This document shows positions 17,381 to 28,667 of a DNA stretch of 64,000 bases, piece by piece; the first letter of the stretch is position 1, and the number at the start of each line of letters is the position of its first letter. This stretch comes from an uncultured Oscillospiraceae bacterium (GTDB taxonomy: Bacteria; Bacillota; Clostridia; Oscillospirales; Oscillospiraceae), in assembly GCA_947626265.1 (NCBI GenBank), contig CANQRM010000008.1, forward strand, positions 1-64,000, read 5' to 3'. The notes under the pieces were generated by a model that saw only the letters and a list, made by a program, of their open reading frames with translations, did not search any database and was not told the origin of the DNA. The position numbers were made by a program, and so were the translations under genes.

Positions 17381-18091
17381 TTATATAAAAACGGCGAAAG
17401 CTTCCTCTTTTTCCATCCGTTTGTATTCGCCAATTTGCAGATTATCATCCAATTTGAGCCCGCCGATGGACACCCGGCGCATAGCCATAACGCGCTTGCC
17501 GCAGGCGGAAATGAGGTTTTTCACCTCGTGGAATTTCCCCTCCGTGACGGTCACCGTCCCCCGGCAGGGGTCATCCGCGGTGATGGCGAGCACCGCGGGC
17601 CGGTAGGCCGTGCCGTCGGGCATGGTGACCCCCGCTGCCAGACGGGCGGCGTCGGACAGGTCCAAAGGCAGGTCTGTCACTATCTCATATACCTTTTCTA
17701 TCTCCGACCGGGGCGCCGTGACCCGGTGGGCAAAGGCGCCGTCGTCCGTCAGGATGACGAGGCCGGTGACGTCCGCGTCCAGCCGTCCCACGGGGAACAG
17801 GCCCCGGGCCTGCAGGTGCCGGGGCAGTAAACTGGTGACAGCGGGATAGGCCCCGTCCTCCGTGGCGCATATGGTCCCGGCGGGCTTGTTCAGCATGTAG
17901 TATACAAACTCCGCTGTGTCGATCTCCTGTCCCCCGGCCATGACCCGGGCGGCCCGGGAGACCTTCGTCTCCGGCCGGCGGACCGGGACGCCGTCCACGG
18001 TGACGGCCCCGGCCAGGATGAGGGCCTTGGCCTCCGAGCGGGTGAAATGGCCGGAGCCGGCCAGGAGCTTATCCAATCTCTCCTGCTCCAT
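17381..18091 (-). CDS. rsuA: RsuA-type 16S rRNA pseudouridine synthase
   Basis: A 236-residue enzyme of the RsuA/RluB/E/F group that isomerises a uridine in rRNA (U516 of 16S for RsuA). An S4 domain lies at the N-terminus (RLDKLLAGSGHFTRSEAKALI, about 4-24). The catalytic motif is PVGRLDADVTGLVILTDDG (about 100-118), with the nucleophilic Asp in RLDAD. The closing LISACGKRVMAMRRVSIGGLKL is typical. Small size and S4 domain favour RsuA over RluB, though exact target uridine is inferred. Confidence 0.9.
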   Translation of the reverse strand: MEQERLDKLLAGSGHFTRSEAKALILAGAVTVDGVPVRRPETKVSRAARVMAGGQEIDTAEFVYYMLNKPAGTICATEDGAYPAVTSLLPRHLQARGLFPVGRLDADVTGLVILTDDGAFAHRVTAPRSEIEKVYEIVTDLPLDLSDAARLAAGVTMPDGTAYRPAVLAITADDPCRGTVTVTEGKFHEVKNLISACGKRVMAMRRVSIGGLKLDDNLQIGEYKRMEKEEAFAVFI

Positions 18092-18125
18092 TCATAGAAC
18101 TCCTTTGGGGCGAATATGCTGTACC

Positions 18126-18572
18126 ATGAAAAGGATGATACAACCAAAGACACGGACCTTTCTGCTGGTCCTGGGAGCGCTGGTGCTGCTGGCGCTGCTG
18201 CTGGCGGTGGGCAGCGCCGCCGGGGGCGTGAAGCTTCTGGGCGGAGACGCCGTCTCCACAGCGGAGAAGCGGGCTGCCTACCTGGCCGGGTATGGCTGGG
18301 AGGTGGACGCCGCCTCCGAGCAGGTCCAGGAGATCCTGATCCCGGAGCGGTTCTCCGCCGTATATGAGACCTACAACCAGCTGCAAAAGCAGCAGGGCTG
18401 GGACCTGAGCAAGTTCGCGGGCCGCAGCTGCACGCTCTACAGCTACACGGTCACCAACTACCCGGACCCGGAACAGACTGTCATCGCGGACCTGTACGTC
18501 TTCAAAAACAAGGTCATCGCCGGTGACGTCCACTCCACCAACCTGAACGGCTTCATGATCGGATTGAAGTGA
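18126..18572 (+). CDS. DUF4830-like membrane-anchored protein
   Basis: A 148-residue protein with one N-terminal membrane segment (about 10-32, LLVLGALVLLALLLAVGSAAG) and an exported globular part containing YLAGYGWEVD...IPERFSAVYETYNQLQKQQG and a C-terminal strand-rich portion. It resembles the DUF4830 proteins of clostridia, which have no known function. The start at 18126 (MKRMIQPKTR) was chosen over in-frame starts further upstream that overlap the pseudouridine synthase gene; no strong ribosome site is visible. It is divergent from that synthase and convergent to tuf. Confidence 0.75.
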   Translation: MKRMIQPKTRTFLLVLGALVLLALLLAVGSAAGGVKLLGGDAVSTAEKRAAYLAGYGWEVDAASEQVQEILIPERFSAVYETYNQLQKQQGWDLSKFAGRSCTLYSYTVTNYPDPEQTVIADLYVFKNKVIAGDVHSTNLNGFMIGLK

Positions 18573-18575
18573 ATG

Positions 18576-18607
18576 AAAAACACCCGCAGTTTCCTGCGGG
18601 TGTTTTT
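18576..18607. terminator. Bidirectional terminator between DUF4830-like gene and tuf
   Basis: Perfect 14-bp arms, AAAAACACCCGCAG and its complement, around TTTC. The A and T tracts give a U-tail in both directions, serving the two convergent genes. Confidence 0.92.
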
Positions 18608-18620
18608 CATTGAAAGGATT

Positions 18621-19826
18621 TTACTCCTTGACCTCGATGACAACGCCGGAACCGACGGTACGGCCGCCCTCGCGGATAGCGAAGCGCAGGCCCACCTCGA
18701 TGGCGATGGGGGTGATCAGCTCCACGTTCATGTCCACGTTATCGCCGGGCATGCACATCTCGACGCCGTCGGGCAGGGAGATGACGCCGGTCACGTCGGT
18801 GGTACGGAAGTAGAACTGAGGACGGTAGTTGTTGAAGAACGGGGTGTGACGGCCGCCTTCGTCCTTGCTCAGGACGTAGACCTGGCCCACGAACTTGGTG
18901 TGGGGATGGATGCTCTTGGGAGCAGCCAGCACCTGGCCGCGGACGACGGCCTTCTTGTCGATGCCGCGCAGCAGGCAGCCAACGTTGTCGCCGGCCTCGG
19001 CGTACTCCAGGGTCTTGTGGAACATCTCGGTGCCGGTCACAACGGTCTCCTGGGTCTCCTTGATGCCAACGATCTCCACCTTGTCGCCGACCTTGACCTG
19101 ACCACGCTCCACACGGCCGGTAACGACGGTGCCGCGGCCGGAGATGGTGAACACGTCCTCGATGGGCATCAGGAAGGGCTTATCGGCAGCGCGCTCGGGG
19201 GTCTTGATCCAAGTATCGACAGCGTTCATCAGCTCCCAGATGCAGTTGTAAACGGGGGCGTGAGGATCGGTCTCGGTGCTCACCAGGCACTCCAGAGCGG
19301 AGCCCTTGATGATGGGAGTGTCGTCGCCGGGGAAGCCGTACTCGTTGAGCAGCTCGCGGACTTCCATCTCGACCAGCTCCAGGAGCTCGGGGTCGTCCAC
19401 CTGGTCGCACTTGTTCAGGAACACCAGAACGTAGGGCACGTTCACCTGGCGGGCCAGCAGCAGGTGCTCACGGGTCTGAGCCATAGGGCCGTCGGAGGCG
19501 GCGATGACCAGGATAGCGCCGTCCATCTGCGCGGCGCCGGTGATCATGTTCTTGATATAGTCGGCGTGGCCCGGGCAGTCCACGTGGGCATAGTGACGGG
19601 CTTCAGTCTGATACTCGACGTGCGCGGTGTTGATCGTGATGCCGCGGGCCTTCTCTTCGGGGGCCTTGTCGATCTGATCGTAAGCGGTATATTCGGCAGC
19701 GGTGGGGTCAGCCATGTTCAGGACCTTGGTGATGGCCGCCGTCAGGGTGGTCTTGCCGTGGTCGATGTGGCCGATGGTGCCGATGTTCACATGGGGCTTG
19801 GTGCGGTTGAACATTTGCTTTGCCAT
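18621..19826 (-). CDS. tuf: Elongation factor Tu
   Basis: A 401-residue GTPase that brings aminoacyl-tRNA to the ribosome. G1 [10 protein letters not shown] (about 19-28), G3 DCPGHADY with the catalytic His (about 81-88), G4 NKCD (136-139) and the C-terminal [13 protein letters not shown] are intact. It is the last gene of the str operon and also has its own promoter (19881-19909). An AGGAGG site precedes the start. Confidence 0.98.
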   Translation of the reverse strand: MAKQMFNRTKPHVNIGTIGHIDHGKTTLTAAITKVLNMADPTAAEYTAYDQIDKAPEEKARGITINTAHVEYQTEARHYAHVDCPGHADYIKNMITGAAQMDGAILVIAASDGPMAQTREHLLLARQVNVPYVLVFLNKCDQVDDPELLELVEMEVRELLNEYGFPGDDTPIIKGSALECLVSTETDPHAPVYNCIWELMNAVDTWIKTPERAADKPFLMPIEDVFTISGRGTVVTGRVERGQVKVGDKVEIVGIKETQETVVTGTEMFHKTLEYAEAGDNVGCLLRGIDKKAVVRGQVLAAPKSIHPHTKFVGQVYVLSKDEGGRHTPFFNNYRPQFYFRTTDVTGVISLPDGVEMCMPGDNVDMNVELITPIAIEVGLRFAIREGGRTVGSGVVIEVKE

Positions 19827-19880
19827 TGCATTGTCCTCCTAAAAAGTAGAAAAAATTAAGATACTTTACTCGCGATTGAG

Positions 19881-19909
19881 ATTATACAATATACAGGGAT
19901 ATTTTGCAA
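19881..19909 (-). promoter_or_regulatory. tuf promoter
   Basis: TTGCAA (19904-19909) and TATAAT (19881-19886) on the minus strand with a 17-bp spacer, about 55 bp upstream of the tuf start. This allows tuf to be made in excess of the other str genes. Confidence 0.8.
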
Positions 19910-19922
19910 TAAGTTTTTGCGC

Positions 19923-21995
19923 TCAGCGCCTGGCGCCCACCAGCTTCTCCCGGAGGCTCTGGGGCAGCTCGATATAGTGGCTGGGCTCCATGGAGTAGTT
20001 GGCGCGGCCCTGGGTCCTGCTGCGCAGGTCCGTGGCGTAGCCGAACATGCTGGACAGGGGCACGCTGCACTCGATGATGACGGCGCCGTTGCGGAATTCC
20101 TGGCCCTGGACCTGGCCCCGGCGGGAGTTGATGTCGCCGATAACGTCACCCATATACTCCTCGGGGGTGGTGACCACCACTTTCATGATGGGCTCCAGCA
20201 GGGTGGGCCCGGCCTTCTCGCAGGCCTCCTTGAAAGCCATGCTGCCGCAGATCTTGAAGGCCATCTCGGAGGAGTCCACCTCGTGGAACTGGCCGTCCAG
20301 GACCGTGGCCTTCACGTCCACCACGGGATAGCCCGCGACGGTGCCGGAAAGCATGGCGCCCTGGATGCCCGCGTCGATAGCGGGGATGAATTCCTTGGGG
20401 ATGGCGCCGCCGGTGACCGCGTCGATGAACTCGTAGCCCTTGCCGGACTCGTTGGGTTCGATCATCAGCTTCACCTGAGCGAACTGGCCCTTGCCGCCGG
20501 TCTGACGGGCGTAGCGCACGTCCACGGTGGCGGGACGGGTGATGGTCTCCTTGTAGGACACCTGAGGCTTGCCCACGTTGGCCTCCACGCGGAATTCACG
20601 CAGCAGCCTGTCGACGATGATCTCCAGATGGAGCTCGCCCATGCCGGCGATAATGGTCTGGCCCGTCTCCTCGTCGGTGTAGGCCTTAAAGGTGGGGTCC
20701 TCCTCCGCCAGCCGCGCCAGGGCGATGTTCAGCTTCTCCTCGCCGGCCTTGGTCTTGGGCTCGATGGCCACGCGGATGACCGGTTCGGGGAATTCCATGC
20801 TCTCCAGCACGATCTGGTGCTTGTCGTCGGAAAGGGTGTCGCCGGTGGTGGTGTTCTTAAGGCCCACCAGGGCAATGATGTCGCCGGAATAGACCGTGTC
20901 CAGCTCCTGGCGGTGGTTGGCGTGCATCAGCAGGATGCGGGCAAGCCTCTCTCTCTTGCCCTTGGTGGAGTTCATGACCGTGGAGCCCGCGGTGGCCGTG
21001 CCGGAATAGACACGGGCGAAGGTGAGCTTGCCCACATGGGGGTCGGCCATGATCTTGAAGGCCAGGGCGGAGAAGGGTTCGTCGTCGCTGGAGCGCCGCT
21101 CCACGTCCCTGCCGGTCTTGGGGTCAGTCCCCTTCACGGGGGGCACGTCCAGAGGAGACGGCAGGAAGTCCACGATAGCGTCCAAAAGCTTCTGCACGCC
21201 CTTGTTGCGGTAGCTGGTACCGCAGGTGACGCACACCAACTCGTTGCTGATGGTGCCGGCCCGCAGGGCGGTGCGGATCATATCGGCGGGGATGGGTTTT
21301 CCCTCCAGGTAGAGCATGGCGATGTCGTCGGAAAACATGGAGACGGCGTCGATCAGCTTTTCCCGGTATTCCTGAGCCAGGTCCATCATATCGGCGGGGA
21401 TATCCTCCACCTTCATGTCCTTGCCCAGGTCGTCGTAGTACACGTCCGCCTTCATCTCCACCAGGTCGATGATACCGCGGAAGTCGGCCTCTCTGCCGAT
21501 GGGCAGCTGGATGGGCACGGCGTTGCACTTGAGCCGCTCCCGTACCATGTCCACCACGTTGAAGAAGTCGGCGCCCATGATGTCCATCTTATTGATATAG
21601 ATGAGACGGGGGACATTGTAATTGTCGGCCTGGCGCCACACGGTCTCGGTCTGGGGCTCCACGCCGCCCTTGGCGCACAGGACGGTAACGGAACCGTCCA
21701 GCACCCGCAGGGAGCGCTCCACCTCTACCGTGAAGTCCACGTGGCCCGGTGTGTCGATGATGTTGATGCGGTGATCACGCCAGTGGCAGGTGGTGGCGGC
21801 GCTGGTGATGGTGATGCCCCGCTCCTGCTCCTGGACCATCCAGTCCATGGTGGCGTTGCCCTCATGGACCTCGCCGAGCTTGTAGTTGACGCCGGTGTAG
21901 AACAGTATCCGCTCGGTGGTGGTGGTCTTGCCGGCGTCGATGTGGGCCATTATGCCGATATTTCGGGTTTTTTCAAGGGAATACTCTCTCGGCAT
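19923..21995 (-). CDS. fusA: Elongation factor G
   Basis: A 690-residue translocase GTPase. G1 [14 protein letters not shown] (about 17-30), G3 DTPGHVDF (about 81-88), G4 NKMD (about 135-138), then domains II to V, with domain IV carrying the [20 protein letters not shown] loop that reaches the decoding centre. Standard length. Lies 25 bp after rpsG in the str operon. Nothing suggests a tetracycline-resistance paralogue. Confidence 0.98.
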   Translation of the reverse strand: MPREYSLEKTRNIGIMAHIDAGKTTTTERILFYTGVNYKLGEVHEGNATMDWMVQEQERGITITSAATTCHWRDHRINIIDTPGHVDFTVEVERSLRVLDGSVTVLCAKGGVEPQTETVWRQADNYNVPRLIYINKMDIMGADFFNVVDMVRERLKCNAVPIQLPIGREADFRGIIDLVEMKADVYYDDLGKDMKVEDIPADMMDLAQEYREKLIDAVSMFSDDIAMLYLEGKPIPADMIRTALRAGTISNELVCVTCGTSYRNKGVQKLLDAIVDFLPSPLDVPPVKGTDPKTGRDVERRSSDDEPFSALAFKIMADPHVGKLTFARVYSGTATAGSTVMNSTKGKRERLARILLMHANHRQELDTVYSGDIIALVGLKNTTTGDTLSDDKHQIVLESMEFPEPVIRVAIEPKTKAGEEKLNIALARLAEEDPTFKAYTDEETGQTIIAGMGELHLEIIVDRLLREFRVEANVGKPQVSYKETITRPATVDVRYARQTGGKGQFAQVKLMIEPNESGKGYEFIDAVTGGAIPKEFIPAIDAGIQGAMLSGTVAGYPVVDVKATVLDGQFHEVDSSEMAFKICGSMAFKEACEKAGPTLLEPIMKVVVTTPEEYMGDVIGDINSRRGQVQGQEFRNGAVIIECSVPLSSMFGYATDLRSRTQGRANYSMEPSHYIELPQSLREKLVGARR

Positions 21996-22019
21996 GAGTT
22001 CAATATCCTTCTGGGAAAA

Positions 22020-22490
22020 TTAATACCGGAAGTGCGCGAAGGCCTTGTTGGACTCGGCCATCTTGTGGGTATCCTCGCGCTTTTTCACGGCGGCGCCGGT
22101 GTTGTTGCTGGCGTCCATGATCTCTCCGGCCAGGCGCTCCTTCATCGTCTTCTCGCCGCGCTTGCGGGCGTAGCCGACGAGCCAGCGCAGACCCAGGGTC
22201 TGACGCCGGACGGGGCGCACTTCGATGGGCACCTGGTAGGTGGCGCCGCCCACGCGGCGGGCCTTCACTTCCAGGCTGGGCATGATGTTGTTGAGGGCCT
22301 CGGTGTAGGCCTCCATGGGGTCCTTTCCGGTCTTCTCCTTGATGATATCAAAGGCGGAGTACACGACCTTCTGAGCGACGCCCTTCTTGCCGTCCAGCAT
22401 GATCTGGTTGACGAGCTTCGTCACCAGAACGGAATGATAAACAGGATCCGGCAAGATCTCTCTTTTGGGAACGTTACCTCTTCTGGGCAC
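22020..22490 (-). CDS. rpsG: 30S ribosomal protein S7
   Basis: A 156-residue protein that nucleates assembly of the 30S head. It starts [20 protein letters not shown] and holds [16 protein letters not shown] and the [15 protein letters not shown] motif, all typical. Length is the standard 156. Second gene of the str operon. Confidence 0.98.
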   Translation of the reverse strand: MPRRGNVPKREILPDPVYHSVLVTKLVNQIMLDGKKGVAQKVVYSAFDIIKEKTGKDPMEAYTEALNNIMPSLEVKARRVGGATYQVPIEVRPVRRQTLGLRWLVGYARKRGEKTMKERLAGEIMDASNNTGAAVKKREDTHKMAESNKAFAHFRY

Positions 22491-22616
22491 TTTATCTTCC
22501 CTCCTTCATAAAGATGAATTCACCGGTACTCGAAAGTGTCTTTCGACTTCCGTTCGCGCCCTGACGTTCCCGATATATTATATAGGAACCAACAGGGACG
22601 CTGTTGGGGATACGCT

Positions 22617-23030
22617 TTACTTCTTGGGACGCTTCGCGCCGTACTTGGAGCGAGCCTGACGGCGGCCGTCCACGCCCTGGGTATCCAGGGAGCCGCGGAT
22701 GATGTGGTAACGCACGCCGGGCAGGTCCTTCACACGGCCGCCGCGGATCATCACCACGGAGTGCTCCTGCAGGTTGTGGCCGATGCCGGGGATATAGGCC
22801 GTCACCTCGTAGCCGTTGGTGAGACGCACACGGGCGATCTTCCGCAGCGCGGAGTTCGGCTTCTTAGGGGTGGAAGTACGAACAGCGGTGCAGACGCCGC
22901 GCTTCTGGGGGGAAGACAGATCGGTCTCCTGGTTCTTCAGGGTGTTGAGGCCCTTCTGCATAGCGGGAGAGGTGGACTTGTAGGTCACCTGCTGTCTGCC
23001 CTTGCGGACCAGCTGGTTAAAAGTAGGCAT
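22617..23030 (-). CDS. rpsL: 30S ribosomal protein S12
   Basis: A 137-residue decoding-centre protein. [17 protein letters not shown] carries the lysine whose changes give streptomycin resistance; here it is the ordinary Lys, as is [29 protein letters not shown]. First gene of the str operon, with its own promoter. The rpoBC genes that commonly precede it are not next to it in this window; a mobile island is there instead. Confidence 0.98.
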   Translation of the reverse strand: MPTFNQLVRKGRQQVTYKSTSPAMQKGLNTLKNQETDLSSPQKRGVCTAVRTSTPKKPNSALRKIARVRLTNGYEVTAYIPGIGHNLQEHSVVMIRGGRVKDLPGVRYHIIRGSLDTQGVDGRRQARSKYGAKRPKK

Positions 23031-23095
23031 TTATTTTCCTCCTTTCCTCAAAAATGCGCGCAATGATGCCAAGGCACGCTATCACGCAAATTAGG

Positions 23096-23124
23096 ATTTT
23101 AACAGATTCTTCCGGGCCTGTCAA
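23096..23124 (-). promoter_or_regulatory. str operon promoter
   Basis: TTGACA (23119-23124) and TAAAAT (23096-23101), minus strand, spacer 17 bp, about 65 bp before the rpsL start. It is intact, so the island next door did not cut the operon off from its promoter. Confidence 0.85.
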
Positions 23125-23144
23125 GGGATATTTCCGTGTGCAAA

Positions 23145-23182
23145 CCACCAAAAATGCGGGAAAAAGCCCCCTTTTTTGGTGG
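23145..23182 (-). terminator. Hairpin between recombinase gene and str promoter
   Basis: CCACCAAAAA (23145-23154) pairs with TTTTTGGTGG (23173-23182), with an inner GGG/CCC pair. On the minus strand it is followed by TTTGC. It can end the recombinase transcript before the str promoter. Confidence 0.6.
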
Positions 23183-23234
23183 GGTATCATAAGACAGTAT
23201 CGTGTCTCATTTTTCGGAAATGGCATGGCTTCGG

Positions 23235-25348
<2,114 letters not shown>

Positions 25349-25491
25349 GGCGGCCCTCCTGGATGGAATGAACAGGTCAAGAATTTACTTTAAAGTATGA
25401 TAGCAGAACGCGAGCGATTTTACAAGGGTGCAGTTGTGTCTGTTGAATCAAAACCGACGAATCTGACCGCAATCAAAATGGGCTGTTACGA

Positions 25492-26294
25492 TCCTGGCAA
25501 GCAGGGCATGGTGGTACACACCATGCAAAAAACTCGTTTTCCTGCCTGCCAGTCTTTTGCCTCCGCACAATCCTGGCAAGCAGGGCATGTGTGGCACCAC
25601 ATGCGAAAAATGGTCATTCCAGCTTCCTGCTGAAATGACCATTTTGCTTGTTGGGGAAGCATCCCCAAGCCCCTTTGAACAGCTCCGTGCCGGAGCTGGC
25701 TGCGCGTCCCTGCGAGACGCTTTTGTTTGTATGTTCTCAGTATCGTTTCGGCACTTTTTTGCCGCTGTGGGCGTGGACTTGGCGGTGTGATATACGAGCG
25801 TGGCAGGACATGAGTGAACCGGCTTTTGTATCATGTCGGGAACATGAAATCATCTTCCTTACGCGCCCTGTCTCTTGCAAAAGTTCTCGCATCAGACAGC
25901 CAGCGAGGGATAGCCTCATGGGGTCCCCGCAAAACACGGTTTTGTGGGGAGAGGAGGAGCAAGAGAGCGAGTGCAGTTTTCGCTTTAGCGGAAACGGAAC
26001 AGAGCGGACTTTGCGACGACGAGGCGCAAGTGGGCCGCCCCTTGAACGGAGCAGCAGCGACGCAAAACAGCCGGACATTCAGGTGTCCGGGATGTGTCTC
26101 GCAGAGCGCACATACATGGTCGTCAGACCATGTATAGAAGTGCGCCATTAGGAAAGAAGCGTTTCGGAGAACCGCGCAGCCAGCTCCGTCACGGAGCTGT
26201 TCAAAAGGGTCCGGGGATGCTGCCTTGGCAAGCAAAATGGTCATTCTGGCGCGGGGCCGGAATGACCATTTTCGCAGAGTGTGTACCACTCTGC
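25492..26294. repeat. Non-coding array of about ten hairpins with inverted arms
   Basis: No convincing gene fits the 1-kb gap 25349-26348. It holds two arms (about 25571-25720 and 26160-26310) that are imperfect inverted copies of each other. Each arm has, in order, TGGCAAGCA, a hairpin, an AAAATGGTCATT...AATGACCATTTT hairpin, and an AGCTCCG hairpin. The TGGCAAGCA hairpin stems differ but stay paired: GCATGGTG/CACCATGC (25506-25526), GCATGTG/CACATGC (25585-25604), GCAGAGTG/CACTCTGC (26274-26294). Between the arms lie further hairpins at 25925-25949, 25976-25995, 26071-26090 and 26112-26135. It may be the transfer origin or another replication site of the element. Confidence 0.7.
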
Positions 26295-26348
26295 ATTGCT
26301 TGCCACTTATGTGAGGCCACAGCAGATGAGGAATCCCACGCACGGTTT

Positions 26349-27695
26349 TTATTCTGTTTTCTCTGGACATGGGATCGTCGAGTAAAAGCCGAACAGCCGT
26401 TCTTTTTCCAGATAATTCAGCGTGTATGTTCCTCCGTTTTCAGCCAGCAGGGATGCGACGATCTTCAATCCATAGCCCCGCTCCAGCGGGTCGCCTTTCG
26501 TGGTCTGTACCGTGTTGTTTTCGATCTTCACGGGCTGGGCCGTCGTGTTCTCTACACAAAGCCACGCCTCCGCCGGGCGCATCTTCATGGACAGCCGGAT
26601 ATAACGCTGGCCGTCCGGCGGCATCGCTTCACAGGCGTCCATGGCGTTGTCGATCAGATTGGACAGGATCACCACCAGCGCATTGTCCGGCAGCGGGAAC
26701 GCCGCCAGGTCGTCAAACTGGAAATCAAACTCTATCCCCATCTCCTGCGCTTTGCTGGCCTTCTGGCTCAACAGAACATCCACAGTCGTGCGGTGCGTAT
26801 GAAAGCGAATGGGTGTCGGTTCTTTCGCGGCGATCAGCCCGTCCAGGTACTTTGAAAAATCCTCCTGGGACGCGTCCCTTTCGGCCATTCCCTTTAAGAC
26901 GGAAAGTTGGTCATAGTAATTGTGGGTCTGCCGCCTTTGCTGTTCATAGCTGTCTTGCAGCGCCTCGAAGTGTTCTGCCTCCAGTTTCAGATTTTGCCGC
27001 AGGACGGCGTTTTCCCGCGCCGCCGCCTGTGTCTTATCCAGCTTGTCCAGCAGGTACACGGACAGCAGATCGACCAGGAGCAGCACCACCATACAGATGG
27101 AAAGCCCACCTGAAAGGGCCGGATCTGACAGCATGATGCGAAACAGCACCACCCCGATCCCCAGCGAGGCCAGCGGGAAGAAACCGAGCCGCAGCCACTC
27201 TATCACGGAGGTGGCCAAATCGCGTATATGGCGCGTTTTCATCCAGGCGCGAAGCAGTATGATCCCCACTATCTCAATAAATTTGATGAAACAGCCCATA
27301 AGGAAATACGCAGAGGGATATTCATTTGCATATTGAACAATATCTCCGTGCGTTTTGGTGATATAGACCATTCCCGCAAGGTCGATTGCTGCTATGTACG
27401 CTAGGATGAAAAGCGAGAAAAAACAATACCGGCCAAAGCCCTTACCATATACTGTCCGGGCCCAAACAAAAATAATAAGAAAATCAACGCCCCATTTTAT
27501 TATGCCCCCGTTAGACAGCCCAGCCAAAGGCAGAAGCGCGTGCAAACTCTCCATAATGGTCAGTCCCAGCAGAGAAAGCACATAAAACCGCGTGGAGCAG
27601 GAGCGGGTAAAAAAGGCAGCCGCTGCCGAGGCGATGATCCATATTTCCAGAAGGATAAAGATGTAGCTGAACAGCGTCAATACGACAGGACTCAT
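26349..27695 (-). CDS. AgrC-like GHKL sensor histidine kinase
   Basis: A 448-residue kinase. The first 200 residues hold six or seven membrane segments as in AgrC/BlpH peptide receptors. A coiled linker leads to the phosphoacceptor region QTHNYYDQLSVLKG (about 260-273), where the His is kept but the usual following Asp is Asn, then the GHKL ATPase domain with N-box NLIDNAMDACE (about 355-365) and G-box ERGYGLKIV (about 414-422). The start at 27695 forms an ATGA overlap with the response regulator stop, so both are translated together. Its position in a cassette with an ABC transporter suggests sensing of a peptide, but no pheromone gene was found. Confidence 0.88.
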   Translation of the reverse strand: MSPVVLTLFSYIFILLEIWIIASAAAAFFTRSCSTRFYVLSLLGLTIMESLHALLPLAGLSNGGIIKWGVDFLIIFVWARTVYGKGFGRYCFFSLFILAYIAAIDLAGMVYITKTHGDIVQYANEYPSAYFLMGCFIKFIEIVGIILLRAWMKTRHIRDLATSVIEWLRLGFFPLASLGIGVVLFRIMLSDPALSGGLSICMVVLLLVDLLSVYLLDKLDKTQAAARENAVLRQNLKLEAEHFEALQDSYEQQRRQTHNYYDQLSVLKGMAERDASQEDFSKYLDGLIAAKEPTPIRFHTHRTTVDVLLSQKASKAQEMGIEFDFQFDDLAAFPLPDNALVVILSNLIDNAMDACEAMPPDGQRYIRLSMKMRPAEAWLCVENTTAQPVKIENNTVQTTKGDPLERGYGLKIVASLLAENGGTYTLNYLEKERLFGFYSTIPCPEKTE

Positions 27696-28402
27696 ATCCG
27701 ATGCCCCCGCCACTTCATGTAGCTTTCATATACCTGACGATACAGCGTCCGGGAAACGGGGAGGTTTTCTCCTGTGGTGAGGGTCGCGGAGTAGCTTTGC
27801 ATCCGCTCAATGTGCAGCGCGTTCACAAGATAACTGCGCTGTATGCGTAAAAAGCCCTTTTCGGCCAGGCGCTTCTCATAGTCCGAGAGCTTGCCCAAAC
27901 ATTCTGTGGCCTCTTTTTGATAGGTGTGGACAACGACGTGGCGTGTCGGCGTCCCCTCCAGGTATGTGATGTCCCGCGCACGGAACGTCACCGTGTTGGT
28001 GAGGGTCTGCGCCTGGATCGTCTCCTGGCTGGAGATGAGCTTATTTTCTACGGCGTCCAGGCAGGGAGGGAGCATTTCTGCAAGCCTGTCCTTCAACAAA
28101 TACCGAAACGCATCCACGCTGTATCCGTCAACGGCATATTCAATGTACGCGGTCACAAAGACGATCACCAGCTCCGGGTATCTGCTGCGAAGCTGACGCG
28201 CAACGTCCAGCCCGTTCACATCCGGCATATCTATGTCCAGAAACACAACGTCGAACTTGGCAAGATCGCTTTTCAGCAGGGCAGCCCCCGAAGCAAAAGA
28301 CCTGCATTGATGGGGCCAGTCCTTTAAGGCGTAATATGCCTCCAGCCGCTCTTGGAACAGCCGGAGAAACTCCTTGTTGTCGTCACAAATCGCTACCGTC
28401 AT
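27692..28402 (-). CDS. LytTR-family response regulator
   Basis: A 236-residue regulator. The receiver domain (1-120) has the acidic pocket ICDDN, phosphoacceptor Asp in FLDIDMPDVNG (about 56-66) and the switch Lys in YLLKD (about 104-108). The C-terminal LytTR DNA-binding domain (about 135-236) contains FRARDITYLEG and FLRIQRSYLVN. The start at 28402 gives MTVAICDDNKEF, with a GGGGGTGAT site ahead. LytTR proteins bind paired direct repeats with a period of about 21 bp; just such a pair lies in the divergent promoter region at 28523-28555. Confidence 0.92.
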   Translation of the reverse strand: MTVAICDDNKEFLRLFQERLEAYYALKDWPHQCRSFASGAALLKSDLAKFDVVFLDIDMPDVNGLDVARQLRSRYPELVIVFVTAYIEYAVDGYSVDAFRYLLKDRLAEMLPPCLDAVENKLISSQETIQAQTLTNTVTFRARDITYLEGTPTRHVVVHTYQKEATECLGKLSDYEKRLAEKGFLRIQRSYLVNALHIERMQSYSATLTTGENLPVSRTLYRQVYESYMKWRGHRI

Positions 28403-28522
28403 CCTGGCGATCACCCCCCTTGTCCGCCCCACAATATAGCAAATCCTTTTACCTGTCAAGAGTGCCGCCACCGGGCAAAACACCGTAAAACGGGCGTTTG
28501 CACCCTGTTTTTGTAACTTTTA

Positions 28523-28590
28523 TGCAGTTTACTGTAATCAAAATGCAATTTACTGCAATTTCCGTTTTTGAAAAAATTTTTTGGTATAAT
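28523..28590 (+). promoter_or_regulatory. LytTR-type direct repeats and promoter of the surface protein
   Basis: TGCAGTTTACTG (28523-28534) and TGCAATTTACTG (28544-28555) repeat at a period of exactly 21 bp, two helical turns. About 30 bp downstream is an extended -10, TGGTATAAT, with TATAAT at 28585-28590; no good -35 box is seen, which fits an activator-dependent promoter. The repeats lie between the response regulator gene and the surface protein gene. Confidence 0.7.
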
Positions 28591-28667
28591 TACGATACCT
28601 TGCATTATAGGCATCAGCTTGGCCGGGGTATCAACGATACTTGAAACCATGTAGGAGGTATCTACTT

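Noticed and set aside
25349-26348. Short frames on both strands in the hairpin array
   Set aside because: They run through the inverted repeats, lack ribosome sites and show no domain; the structure is better explained as non-coding.
28641-28667. Earlier TTG start of the S-layer-domain protein
   Set aside because: The AGGAGG ribosome site lies inside that extension and serves the ATG at 28668.
28403-28667. AgrD-like pheromone gene between regulator and surface protein
   Set aside because: No short frame with ribosome site and amphipathic/Cys pattern was found on either strand.
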